Origin: Diphasiastrum complanatum | Taxonomy: Eukaryota > Streptophyta > Lycopodiopsida > Lycopodiales > Lycopodiaceae | Reading direction: 5' to 3' | DNA length: 64,000 nucleotides | NCBI GenBank assembly: GCA_029204225.1 | Contig: CM055100.1 | Span: forward strand, 16,649,785 to 16,713,784 | Shown: positions 1 through 12,783 of the stretch, one piece after another | How positions within the stretch are numbered: the first letter of the stretch is position 1 | How the letters are laid out: every line of letters starts with the position of its first letter | Notes under the pieces: model-generated | What the model was told of the DNA's origin: nothing | The model's database searches: none | The model's input: only the letters and a program-made list of their open reading frames with translations | Position numbers and translations under genes: made by a program

Positions 1-599
1 TCTGAGGACAATTGAGATAATTCAATGTCTATGGAGCTTAACCGAGCAAGTGATAAGTTGTTGAATATATGTACATGGCTAACTAATTAAAAGAATAGTT
101 AATATGTACTTTACAATTAGGATTAAGGCACTACGTGCTGTTGGTAATCGTCTTTGGAAGATATTTGATTATGTCCGGTCGCGATGAAGGTATTGATGAG
201 CCACCGATTGGTAGTCGCCTTCGGATGATATTTGATTATGTTTGGTCGTGATGAAGGTACTGATGAGCCACCGATTGTTCGAGTCGACTTTTGGAGTTGA
301 TATTGACATACTGTGTAATTGGTGAAGTCGAATTGTCGATGTCGGGTGTTCGACGAATAATCAGTGTCGGTTGAGTAGATGTGTCCGACAAATAGTCAAA
401 GTAGACCGAATAGTCAAAGGATGGCTGAATAGTCAGTGTTGGCTGAGTAGGACACTGTCATCTATTTCTTTGTATTTCTATAGACTGTCAAGAAACAAGT
501 GTATTTCTGCAGAGTATGCGACTATTAAGTATTTACAACAACTAGTGAATGGATATAGATTAGCAGAGAGATAGGGATGGAGAGGATAGAAATCCAACA
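1..599 (-). mobile_element. copia 3' LTR, cut by window edge
   Basis: The minus strand reads a polypurine tract (plus-strand run of C at 601-606) followed directly by TGTTGGATT, a typical copia LTR start, at 599 going down. The LTR body shares phrases about T-tct-gCAGACTGTC with the LTR at 56,402-57,289, which begins in the same way. Upstream of the tract the minus strand reads a polyprotein tail ending LRGGC, as in many plant copia elements. The other end of the LTR lies outside the window. The family match is inferred from shared phrases, not an alignment. Confidence 0.5.
143..276 (+). repeat. 67-bp tandem duplication in LTR
   Basis: Two adjacent copies, 143-209 and 210-276, both run from GGTARTCG to CCACCGATT with only a few substitutions. 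They lie inside the partial LTR. Confidence 0.85.
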
Positions 600-700
600 A
601 CCCCCCTTAATATGGATCCCTGAATGCCTTGATTTTCAAATTCAAGATAGCACAAAAAATTTTGTGTGCTTTTTGATTTAACCCTTTTGTAAACTGAATG
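600..700 (-). pseudogene. copia polypurine tract and polyprotein tail
   Basis: On the minus strand a short reading frame ends FRDPYLRGGC, and the codons of LRGGC overlap the polypurine tract at 600-610. This is the usual end of plant copia pol just before the 3' LTR. Nothing else of pol is recognisable upstream (to about 1,000), so only the extreme 3' end of the element's internal region remains. Confidence 0.4.
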
Positions 701-1754
<1,054 letters not shown>

Positions 1755-1768
1755 TGGTATCAGAGTTG
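1755..1768 (+). other. copia primer-binding site (tRNA-iMet)
   Basis: TGGTATCAGAGTTG matches the usual plant copia primer-binding site complementary to initiator Met-tRNA, with one change from TGGTATCAGAGCTT. It marks the start of a plus-strand element's internal region. No gag follows, so only the LTR-proximal end remains. Confidence 0.65.
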
Positions 1769-1970
1769 ATAATTCATCAGAGCCATCCTTAACATCATAT
1801 CCATCCACCGTCGCTCGTTGTAGGATTGATAGGGTTTGAGCACATTGCAAGAAATACGTTGTTTGAAAGAATCCATGAGAATAGAATTTGGAATACCTTG
1901 ACACTCTGTCGCTCGATGGGAACACATGCGAAGAAATTTCTCAAAGTGTCAATGCAAAGTGCCATATGTC

Positions 1971-2258
1971 TTAATTGCCGGTGCAATGAAAGCATCGGTC
2001 AGAGTAGTTTTTTTCCTTCTCTTGTGTTGCCATCCCTGTCGTCTCTCTTGGTGTGAAGGCGGAGCGAGGCAGTAGGTCACCACGTGTGGGATTAACATCT
2101 GCCAAAGTATGAAGCCCATCCCGAGAGATGACAATGTCAACATGCCTGCGCGAAGAGTGAGACACAATAGAAGGAAGGACATGTGACTGCTCTATGAGGA
2201 CATGGAATCCTCCATCTCTAGCTATAGTGGCCGCTGCATCTCTAACAACATCATGCAT
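1971..2258 (-). pseudogene. NB-ARC/CNL resistance-gene remnant
   Basis: The minus-strand frame opens with MHDVVRDAAATIARDGG, the MHD motif of the ARC2 subdomain of plant CC-NB-LRR immune receptors (family form MHDVVRDVAISIA). It continues through HVLIEQ...SHSSRRHVDIVIS...LHTLADV, which resembles the linker that leads into the LRRs. No P-loop, kinase-2, GLPL or LRR copies are visible. The neighbouring minus-strand frame (2,319-2,648) keeps no NB-ARC motif I recognise. I see this as an isolated relic about 95 codons long; the family call rests on the MHD region alone. Confidence 0.45.
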
Positions 2259-3501
2259 AACTGTGTGCTCACTTCCAGAAGGACATCAGAGGAGGTGGAT
2301 AGCAAGAGCATCAATAGGCTAATTACATACACACTTGGAGAGACCCAAGGCCGAAGGGTGAGGTAGCCCCAAGCGAAGATGGAGAGCGGTGGTGAAGACA
2401 GTCGAAGACAATAGAAAGGATGGAATAATAGGCTGAGCTAACAACCAAGCCCCCCGCACCTGGACCCACACAAGAAAGAAGCCAAGCTCGATGCAACGCC
2501 GAAGGTACCTCAAAGAGCATGCTGGAAAGGTTTTGTTTGTGCACACGCTCCAAGAGAGTCTCTTGTAGGTGATCCGAGCTAAAAGTGAGAAGTTACTCAT
2601 TAGGAGGAAGACATGCTCGGGTAGAGAGGGGGAGAAGCTCCCGCGCACAGCGATGAGGAGATGCTAAAAAGGTAGAGAACCACTATTTATAATAACTAAG
2701 CCTGATTCCAAGCTGAAAGGGTCTCCACACCATCCAAAGAACAAAAGGTAGGCAAAAAAATCCATAATAGAGTTGTCAAAGGAAGGAAGAAGATGCATAA
2801 AATCCTGAGTATGGGGAAAAGTCCGCAACAGGGAAGGACGCTGAATGAAGCAATATGTCAAGATGCCAAACGTGACATGAGTGTTTCCCAGTCTGGGAAG
2901 CATATATGAATGAGCAACATTCTCCTGGAGAGCCTCACCAAGAAAAGCAGAGTTGAAAAAGTAGAACCAAAAGGAACACCCAGAATGCGAATGCCATCCA
3001 AAGGCATTGTTTTTTATCTTTTTGATAACAATAATAGTCTTTCAATGGTTAGCTCATTCTTGTATTTTTCTCTCAAAGATCAAACTAAGCATACTATCAT
3101 AAATATCAACTAATTTACATTTATTTATATACAATGGGTACAAATGGCCCTACAAGATATGGGCAAACGATACGGAGAGGCCCCTCTTTCATGGGCATGA
3201 GGCCCCTCAATACGAGTACGAGGTCCTCAATGCTAGACACAAAAGTCAACACTTTTGACTGAAGTTGATGCCCATATTCACCTTGCAAGCGTTGACCTCC
3301 AAGACTTGGGGTGAGGAGAAAGAAAGATATCACCAGGATACTTTTCAGGGACAATCGGGTCCTTTTCAATGAGTCAATGGCTTGTGAACCATTTGGCCTT
3401 GTATTTCATGATGTTCTTTTTATAAGCCCCCTCCCCCCACCCCAAGGATGGAGTCCTTATCAAAGTTGTGAAAGGTATGTATGCCAGGAAGAGAGTATGG
3501 G

Positions 3502-3504
<3 letters not shown>

Positions 3505-3539
<35 letters not shown>

Positions 3540-3543
3540 CCCC
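3505..3543 (+). repeat. (CA)n microsatellite plus poly-C
   Basis: About 16 CA units followed by a short C run. Simple sequence with no coding meaning. Confidence 0.95.
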
Positions 3544-3842
3544 CTCATGTGGATCAAAATCTAGAATATGACGTAAGAAGAATCATTCACCAAGGTTGCA
3601 CTAGTACTTACCTATGCATAGAGCTTGCTATTGAGTTCTATGGTGTTTTACGAATGAATCGTTGAATATAAAAAAACATGAGCCTCATGAGTGAGGCAAG
3701 AACCTTTAAGGGCAATTTGTTTTCCCCTAGATAGTGGTATGTCCTAATTTCAAACCATTGTTTGCATTCTTGCCAAATTGGATAAGATTGTTCAATGGCA
3801 GTGAAGATCCATGCTCAAATTGGCCTTCATGCCCCAATAGCC

Positions 3843-4008
3843 CACTTTCTCCAAAAATTGAGAGCTTTGTGCTATGTATTTGTGGGCACTTGCCTAAATA
3901 TGTAGCTCTAATTTTGATGTGTGCATGCCGCAAGAGCTCACTTGCTCCAAAAGTTGGAGCTTTGTGCTTTGTATTGTGGGCACTAGCCTAAATATGTAGT
4001 TGTAAGTT
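3843..4008 (+). repeat. diverged tandem duplication, about 96 bp
   Basis: Two neighbouring segments, starting at 3,843 and 3,939, share the order CTCCAAAA-TTG, AGCTTTGTGCT, TGTGGGCACT and CCTAAATATGTAG. The second copy is shorter and about 80-85% alike by eye. Confidence 0.7.
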
Positions 4009-5100
4009 TATGTAAAACTCAAGGAATGATGTTCATGTAAAACATAAAATATTGAACATAGTGGTTGAATTTTTCAAGTGCTGGATAAGAGCTTGGTTTG
4101 TGGTTTATCCACCTAGGTTGATATTTTGATACACATGTGACTCGTGAGCGTATCTTGTGCTCTTGTGGGCTCGAACAAAATTTGAATGCTGCCCTTCAAG
4201 GTGATGTTGCTTCTTGGACAAAGTTAGAAGGTCAAAATTTAGGGCCTTGTTGATATTTGTACCAAAGTTTCAGGGATGTCCTCGGGCCCTTGCTCCAACT
4301 TGGATGAAAGCTGAAGTATTTGTGTGAAGTTTGAAGGTTGTCCTTTTGGGGTGATGCTTGCCCTTTGAGACAATTTACCTTTCCCTCAGAGGTAGATATG
4401 CCGATCCTTGAGAGAGCGAGGCTCAAGGTGGTTTTAAAAGCACTTGCTAGGCAATCAACCTGCTTACACTAGTCAGCGAGCTGAGCTGGGAGTTGACATA
4501 TATGTAGAAACCATGAGGTGATAGGTAAGGAGGCAAGAAGGAGACGATTTCAAATACTGACTCCTTGTAGGGTAGCCCCGAGACTTGTCATGCGACAAGT
4601 GCCAGAGCAAGTTTGGGAAGCACAAAATAATTCACTTGGTTGGACTTGCCCATGTGACAACCCTATGATGAGACCAATGTGAGATTTCAATTCCTCGCCT
4701 ACAAGGTAACGAGCATGATCTTTTTGATGTAGTTTATTAGTGAACATGTCCGAGGCGGTTCATATTAGTGCTCGTAAAAGAAGTTTGAACCCAACATTGT
4801 AAAAACGCCATGACACTCTAGTGAAGTAGATCTAAGACCAGAATAAAACCTCGAAGGCAGAGCTGAAACTAATCGAATTTTTTGTGAGTGGAAAACTTGC
4901 AAATTTGAAAATGGTGATAGAATGTGAATTTCATAGATTGGCCTTTTTTTTTATTCCTCAAATTTTTAGGCCACTTGTTCATATTCAAAGCTAATAGGCC
5001 ATTACAATTTCTTGCCGTTCAACTAACACGAGCCACATGGCAAGGCCACCTGTCATTTTGACCTCCATGTGACTATCCCCCGTCCCGTCCCATTCCGTCT

Positions 5101-6423
5101 TCATTTTTGAAAAAAGACTATTGGTCGCTGCTGCTGCTTCTTCTGTTATGTCTACCGATGGAAGAGGAGAACAGAGAAGAACGGCGCCATGATGATGATG
5201 ATGAGCAAAAGCAGCAGCAGAAGGCGAAGCTGTAGCATCATTTCACGCCATCTGACGCAAAATCAAGGCGCATGTCAGATTGCGAAAGGTTGATCGATCA
5301 AAAGAAAAAGAAGAAGAAGAAGAAGGAAAAGATGGATGAGGATTGTTTACGGAAGAATAATGAGTGAATGAATGGATGAATAGCTCTCTGCTTTCTGCGT
5401 AGATTCCGTTTTTTGTTTTTCGATTAGATGTTGTTATCCGTTAGTCATTTTCTGAACTGTTGCAATTTGACTTGCCTTCGGTTGCTCGCTGTCGTTGCAT
5501 AATGCCCTGGATTTCGTCAACTTAGCTTAGTCTGTAGGGATCTGGAGCATAAGGCGGGCCTCTGGTAGGAGGATTGGCTTCAGTTTTGGTCAGGTTTGGC
5601 AATAAATAGCTAATCAATGCTTCTTGCTACAATGCTGTTGAATAAGCTTAAGCTTGCTCTTCTTTCCGTTTCTATCTACTCTACTTGGAAAGCGTGAGCT
5701 TCACCTTTGTCAACTGTGATGCATCCACTTTTCGAATTGCTTGTTGATTAATCGTTTCTGCTTGTTTCCGTTGCATTGACGCTTGTCATCGCATTGGTGC
5801 GGCTCTTTCCCCGGCTTTTTTCCTTTTTACGGAGCAGGCTTATACATGAAGCATTTTTGCTTCTAAGAGAGCAAACTTATACATGAAATTTCTTTTAAAA
5901 TCGCAGCTATGATCGTATTATAGTTCATCCGCCTTGATAGCGTCTTTGTTTACATGGAGTCACCAAGCTTCTTGATCGTATAGACACCGCACTCTTCTTC
6001 AAAGCAATCGAGCACTCTGTCGTTTGAGCGAGGACTGTGACTGGCGGTTTTGTGAATTGTGCACACGTTAGCGGCTCGCGTCATTTGCAGCTGACTTTTA
6101 CTTGACGCTTTAGCTTTGCTTGAAAACGGAAGTTGAGAATTAAGCTCCAATCTTCTAATAAAGTCTTACTTGCACATCATTAGAATTGAATGTGGCAGCG
6201 GGTTGTGTACTGATAAATATGAAGCTGTGCTTGGGAAAGAGCAGACTTCTTGATTCCTTTTGCTATCAATTTTGGCTGGTTACCCTGGAGCATTAGCTTA
6301 GTCAGAGAAAGTAAGTTCATCTTAGTATAAAAAACAGAGCAAGATAATCGACACTGAATGTGAGAATGTCTGAAATGGCGCTACTGCCAGAATCATTGCA
6401 AGATTAATCGACGTGGCTGGTAA
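5101..6423 (+). other. likely 5' region of the RLCK gene
   Basis: This stretch precedes the first recognisable kinase-gene exon. It has CTG/GCA and GAA trinucleotide runs at 5,129-5,146, 5,189-5,223 and 5,300-5,331. It also holds a 25-codon frame from an ATG at 5,158 (MEEENREERRHDDDDEQ...), which could be a leader uORF or a decayed first exon. No USP-like coding sequence is visible before 6,424. The promoter and transcription start cannot be placed from sequence alone. Confidence 0.35.
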
Positions 6424-9400
6424 AAAACGGTGGTTCTGGATGTCAGTTTGCGAGAACTAAGCTTGGAGCTCGTGTCACGGGCCATTTCTGTAGCAACACA
6501 ACAACTAGGAGATCATTTCATCGCTTTGCATGTCCTCATCCAGTCCTGCGCTCTGCTTTGTTGTGAGCATACATAGCTCATTTCTCTTATATGTGTCATT
6601 TCTGATGTTTTCCTACTAAGTGCAAAGGCTTTTAACCAATTCTTGTGAAATGAGCATTTTATACTTGATAGTGAAGATTATTCAAACAGAGTGCATGCCT
6701 CTTGCAAAGAGGCCCTTCAGACAAACCACTGTGTGTGGAAGTGTACGACTAGAAAAATCTTCCATTCAGCTTTTGCATATAGTTTCCGGATATGTTCGAT
6801 TTCTATGTCAGAGAAGTGATTGAGAGCTACAGTTACGTTCACTTTCCATGTTTTCTGGTTAGTTTGAACACACAGGCTTGTGGATTACGGCCCATCAGTA
6901 CAGGGAAACCACTGCCTGTTTAACTTAGACCTGTTTTGTTGATTAGGTGATGAGACTAGGAATGATGGTCAACATGTCAAAGCTATCAACAAGGACGGAG
7001 CTGCTATGTTTTTGATGCTAAAACAGTGGAAGACCTACTGCGACATAAGACTGGTAGGCTCAGGTCCTGCAAACAAAAGCCAGTGTCTGAACTTGGTTAT
7101 ACTGCAGTTCTTCCGCAGGTGTCTTTAGATGGCTTGGCAGTGTACCTGTTAGGCGTTGAAAAATCACTCACGTATGGTTGAGGGGATATCGGATACAATC
7201 ATAAATATCTGATCAATCTATCTCTCAGATTTCTCATATGTTCTTACATAAAGCTAGGCAGACAATTTCTGATGTGGGTAGGTGGTCCATACAGGTTAAA
7301 ATGGAACTCAAAATCGTGAAAGGAAACAAACTCGAGAACCTTTTGGTTCAAGAGGCAACAACTTCAGATGCAACCGTGGTTGTGCTAGGCTTATCAAATG
7401 ACAAAGATTCACCCAGGTACTTATTTTGTGTAGTAAAGTATCAAAGCTATTGAGCAATCATACCACGTTAGTATAGTGTATTCTTTCTGTGGTTTTGAAT
7501 TTATCAAGATCAGCCAACATTTGTCATACTTTTGAGCTCACAAAATTAAACAATCCCTAAAACAAGAATAACCTGCAAATATGTCTCCAAACTTAAAGCT
7601 ACTTAAGGTTTAAGGGATCTAAGAATTTTAGAGCACTGACATCCGAGACTCAGCTTGCTGGCTGGAAATTTTAAAAGTGAAATTGTCACCTCTGTGCAAA
7701 ACCAATCACCCTCACCCAGGAAGAACCCCCTTCAAGGCAACTTCAAGTTTTGGAACTATAGCTACAAAAAATCTCAACTCTAGAGGTTTTAAATTTTTTC
7801 AATCTATTCAAATTGATGCAAGGCTACAACATTTGTCCCACTCCCAACAGTTTGAAAATTTCAAAAATTATTTTGAATGTAATTATTCAAACCTAGACAT
7901 TTTGGATGATAGGCGTGCATGGGAGATAACATACAGGTTTCCTATGATAATCTATGTTGTATGCCAAGTACATCATCTCTACTATTTTTACATAGACTGC
8001 AGAGTATAATGTTTTTTTAAAATAGAAGCTTCCAGAATTCCGTAAGTTGAATCTACTTGATTTGAATGCAGCAGTAACTAGGCTTGAAACTTTTTGATTT
8101 CAAGTGTCACAGATGGTCTAGAATATGCTGATAGGCTTGGGCTTACATCTTTCTTGTTTCAGAACAGTTCATGAATAAATGGTTTCTTGATGCAAGGTTT
8201 TGAGAATTTGCTTGGAAACTTTTCAAGTGAAGAATTTGAAGTCTCTAATCATATTCATTTTGTTTAGGTAAACTGTGTCCTGTATGGCCTTGTTAGGATG
8301 CTAGCAGCTATGAATTTTGTTGTTACCCTTTGCTTTCAGTCCCAGCCAAGTACTTATTTTCATTACCTTACTGAATAATTGATTTAGGCCATGTACAGCC
8401 GTACATATGCATAATAATTTATTTACAGTTCGACCCACCACTACTTACAGAACCATGGAAAACGAATGTGTAAGTGAAACTAGTGTCAACCATTTTGTTA
8501 CTCAGAAAGTTTTAAATTTGAAACATGGACTGATCCAATCTCTCAAACATCATCATAGCCGATGATCTTTATCATCTAATAGACACATTGAAACTTCATT
8601 TGGAATTTTTGGTTTTTTGTGAATTCAAAGGGAAGGATATATGGGAAATAGCTAGGTAGAGTGCTATAACCAGATAAGACATAGTTGACAGACATTCTGA
8701 CATTGAATAAATCTGGGTGTTTGTGTTTTTGATCTCCAACACTATGCTGTGATTGTTCGCCAACATTACACTGTAATTGTAAAGCATGGAAGTTTTGATT
8801 GTTTGTTGTGTAGCAGAAAAAAACTGGTATATTAAGGGTTTCCTGAAGTCTATAATCAGTCTTGCTCTATCATGAAAGGAAAGATGCAATCAGCATTTAC
8901 ATTGCAAACCGCATTTGGTGATCCTATTGTCTTATCAGTGGGTCCTTTTTCTTCAGAGATCCACAGGAGAGCCGTTTAACAGATTTTCGTGCTGAACAGT
9001 CCACAGGCTGTTCAGTGCTTGTTCTCAAGAATAGAGATATACTGCAGTGTGAAGAGGCTTCTTTGAAGGTTTTTGGGGGTAAGGACTCACCTTCGCTACA
9101 GGAAGGTTAGTCTTCAAACACTTGTCTCTATTTAGCAAGAGTTTGTGTCATACATGATGATAGGTCCAGTTGTTAATAGGTAGAAAGATGTCATCAGGTA
9201 TATATTTTATGGTGCAGAAATGATGCTCACCACCTTCTGAGGATGTCCATAGTTAATATACAGTGAGATCAATGACAGAAAAGAATTCTGAATTTTCCTG
9301 CTAAAACAAAAAGTGACTTTAACATGACATTGTACTACTTTACAAGTTTAAGTATCTTTGACAATTTAGAGTGTATAGAAGCCTGAAAGACAGATCAATA

Positions 9401-12400
9401 TGTCGCTAACTGCTTTATGACTATTGAAAACACAGTGCAAGCATCACCTGCTGTTACGGATGACTACTCTCCTAGAGGAGTTCTTGAAAGGACTCGTGCT
9501 GGCTTAGATTCAAATGGATGCTCTCCAAGCAGTTGTACTGGATCTTCTCCACACCCAGGATATCTTCCATCTCCTTCTCAATTAGAAGATGATAGCACAA
9601 ATGAACCAGAAATACCGGAGTTCACAGGTTCCTGCCTAAGTTTGTGGAAAAATGCTTCAGTGAAACGTCAAAACACATTTCCATCTAATAGCAGGCCTAA
9701 AGGGTGGGTTTTCAGCTCCAGTCATGGTTCATCGCCAAGTGTTCTTGGGTATCCACATCCATCTTCGTCAGAACCAATGGTATCTCTTGATCGAGAGACT
9801 CTACCAGCTATAGCTGTACATGACAGGCTGCCTTGGCAGTGCTTCACTTATGAAGAAATTTCAAGTGCAACACATGAATTCAATTCAGGTAGCTCTGATT
9901 ACACAAATTTGTAGAAGAAATAATTTTGCAAGTTCATACTTGGTCTTGTAAGGGACTTTCTCATTAAACTCACAAAGTAGTTCATCTGCAAAGATTTGGC
10001 ATGTTTTAACCTCCTAGTTGGCATAAAACATGATGGCAACATTAACTTTTTAAGCTAGAAGCATAGTGAAATCATTATGTTTTCTCACTTTTCCTTTTCT
10101 CTATCTGTAATCTTTAAGAAACTTTGCTCACTTTCAATCCTATGCCTGATATTTCCTAAAGGCAATCTCGTTGGAAAAGGTGGATATGCGGAGGTCTACA
10201 AGGGCATTCTGCCAAATGGTCAATATGTTGCAGTAAAGAAACTGACAAGAGGGAAGACAGATGATCAGAAGGAAAAGGCTTTTCTACAAGAGCTTGGGAT
10301 CATTGCACATATTAGACATCCAAACACATCCTCTTTGATAGGCTTCTGTCTTGAAAAAGGGCTTTACCTCATCCTTCATTTCCTGCCACATGGGAGCCTT
10401 TCGTCACTCCTACACGGTTAGTTCTAAACGGGAAAATGAGATTAGTACTTTTTTTGCTTATTATCAAAGTGATGCATGAAATTGTGACATATATGAGATC
10501 AAATATAAGGAAAGAGTTCACATGGTCAAGTTTGTGTTGCTTTTTTGTTTGAAATTTGGCCCCATGTTCTTTACTTCTTGGTACAGATTGAGTTATGTTT
10601 AATCTTCATCTTTTAAGTTTCTCAATTTTCTGGCAGAGTATGGTCCTATGTCTCCTCTTGCTTCTGCCTTTACTTATTACTGTATGAAGGACAATGTTTG
10701 CTTGTACCCATAAATTCAATCCACCAAAATGGTCCACCTTAGTTGAAGATCATATATGAACCCCTTTCTTTGAGTTATTTCTATGTTCTACAGGGGATTT
10801 TTAACATCTTTGGAATTTGATTTAGGGACAGTACTCTTAGTTGGTCGTAGGATATCTAAAATAACCTGTAACCGGAAAGCAGTTGACATATCTGATCTTC
10901 TTTTATTAGTCACATTTTCAAGCATGATTATTCTTTGTCTTCTAAGTTTGTTAATTTTCTGGCAGAATATGTATGAAGGACAGTGTTTGCTTGTACCCAC
11001 AAATTGAATCCACAAAGATGACCCAAACTCATTAAAAAATCATCACATATGAACCTCTTTCTTATGATTTTCATTTCTTACAAAAGGGATTTTCAGCACA
11101 TCCGGAACTTGATTTAGGGACAGTACCATAAATTGGTCATTGTTTATCTGTGCATAATGGAAAACTGTGGACGTATTTGATCTATAGATTCCTTTTCACT
11201 AGTCATATGTCCAAGGATACCTTGCTGATCTAATAGTTTATCATGTTTGATTCTCTTCATCACTTACACGAATATATCAGGTACAAATGTCCAACAATTC
11301 CAATGGTGCAGAAGGTTTAAAGTGGCGGTGGGCACAGCCCGAGGTTTGGTATACCTTCACCATCGCTGTCAAAGACGAACTATTCACAGAGATATCAAAG
11401 CTTCAAACATTTTACTAGGTCCAGATTTTGAGCCACAGGTACATAGTCTTTTACGTTTGGATGTCAGCATTGCTTCCTAAAACAGAAATCTTGTATGCCG
11501 TATGTTCAAGTTGAATTCCTGAAGTTTTCATCCACTAAGAATTTTGGCATTTTGTATAGAGGAACTAATCTTGGCTTAAGCAGCCAACCAAGAAGCCACA
11601 CAGCCACATTCTGGGGACATCAGCAATGCTTTTCTACTTCTCATTTTCCCAAACCAAATTCTTACTGGATATTTTGGTCCTTCAGATTTCAGATTTTGGA
11701 TTAGCGAAGTGGCTTCCTGAGCAGTGTACTCATCTGACGGTATTGCCTATTGAGGGCACATTTGGGTAAGCCATCAAGTTGAGCACCCTAAATGACCACG
11801 TGTTGGACATGGTCGATCCCAATGTTTCATTTAGGAACAAAAGCATTGTAGCCTGGCATCCATCTTCATATCATGTTTGAATGTTCAAATGCTGAAATAG
11901 GTATATGTATACTATATAGATAGGAAAAAAAGGATTGAAAGGGTAGGGGTATTTCATGGCAGAGTGGGGTCTAATACCATGGAGTGTGTCATAATGCTGT
12001 AGTGGTATAGCACTTTGACACAAACTCTAACTATGCTGGTTGAAATAAATTTGCCAGCTATCTTGCACCTGAATACTTCATGCATGGAATTGTTCACGAA
12101 AAAACCGATGTTTTTTCTTTTGGTGTATTGCTTCTCGAACTGATCTCAGGACGTCAACCAATTAATTCTTACAAGCAAAACATTGTCATTTGGGTACGTC
12201 AAAGTTTAACTTCAGATCTCTTGTTGTTATTCACAATCATATTTGCACTTTAGAACTTTGTGTTCAACAGAGGATGATTCGCTTTGGGAAAGCCGTTTGT
12301 AGTAATTCATGACTATTTTCATATGCAGGCGAAGCCTTACCTTGAATCAGGCAATATCCAGGAGCTTGTTGATCCCCAGCTGTATGGGGATTACAGTTTA

Positions 12401-12783
12401 AAAGAGCTTCGACGGACAGCTATTACAGCTTTGCTGTGTATTCAACACTCAGCAAATTTAAGACCTTGCATGGCTAAGGTAAGTAGAAATTGCAGCTTTA
12501 TTCAATCAGATTGTCCTTTTTCCTGTCAAATATTTCTGTTTCCTGAAAGCAACTTTAGGTTGATAGACTTAGAAAAAAATGATCAATGGAATTTTCTCAG
12601 GTCATGGAGTTACTGTTAGATGACAACCTGGACCTTGCATCAGCAGACAACTGGAATAACTTGGTTCAAACTATCAACAAACCTGATGACTCGGAGCAGC
12701 CTGAAGATGAATACAGTAGCAACGACTATGAGAAAGATATAACTAAACATAGAGCCTTGGTTCTTGAACAGGGTTCTCTTTAG
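6424..12783 (+). CDS. RLCK-VI kinase with N-terminal USP domain
   Basis: Probable cytoplasmic Ser/Thr receptor-like kinase with no membrane segment. The exons I place, all joined in phase with GT..AG introns, are 6,430(?)-6,562, 6,947-7,053, 7,295-7,416, 8,957-9,105, 9,394-9,888, 10,162-10,416, 11,281-11,438, 11,686-11,765, 12,058-12,193, 12,329-12,478 and 12,601-12,783. They total 1,968 nt, about 655 residues. The first four exons encode a USP-like fold ([19 protein letters not shown], then [10 protein letters not shown] and [10 protein letters not shown]). A Ser/Pro-rich linker ends at [13 protein letters not shown]. The kinase has the glycine loop [12 protein letters not shown], lysine in [31 protein letters not shown] and an acidic tail ending [12 protein letters not shown]. 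The motifs match plant RLCK-VI kinases, of which the USP-bearing subgroup is the closest. The start is unresolved: TAA at 6,421-6,423 is in frame and no ATG or splice acceptor lies between it and 6,430. The kinase half is intact. Confidence 0.88.
10604..11240 (+). repeat. tandem duplication inside RLCK intron
   Basis: The intron between the exons ending at 10,416 and starting at 11,281 holds two diverged copies of one segment. Both contain TTTTCTGGCAGA (10,627 and 10,954), GTATGAAGGACA-TGTTTGC (10,682 and 10,971) and TTGATTTAGGGACAGTAC. The spacing between GTATGAAGGAC copies is 289 bp. This repeat explains the unusual length of the intron (864 bp). Confidence 0.75.

Larger units (their letters stand above)
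2259..5100. other. intergenic, no gene seen
   Basis: Apart from a CA microsatellite and a short tandem repeat (listed separately), I see no conserved protein, RNA or transposon ends. The short reading frames here have no recognisable domain. Confidence 0.5.

Noticed and set aside
5158-5235. 25-codon acidic frame as true RLCK N-terminus
   Set aside because: It ends in a stop with no splice donor inside that would link it in phase to the USP exon.
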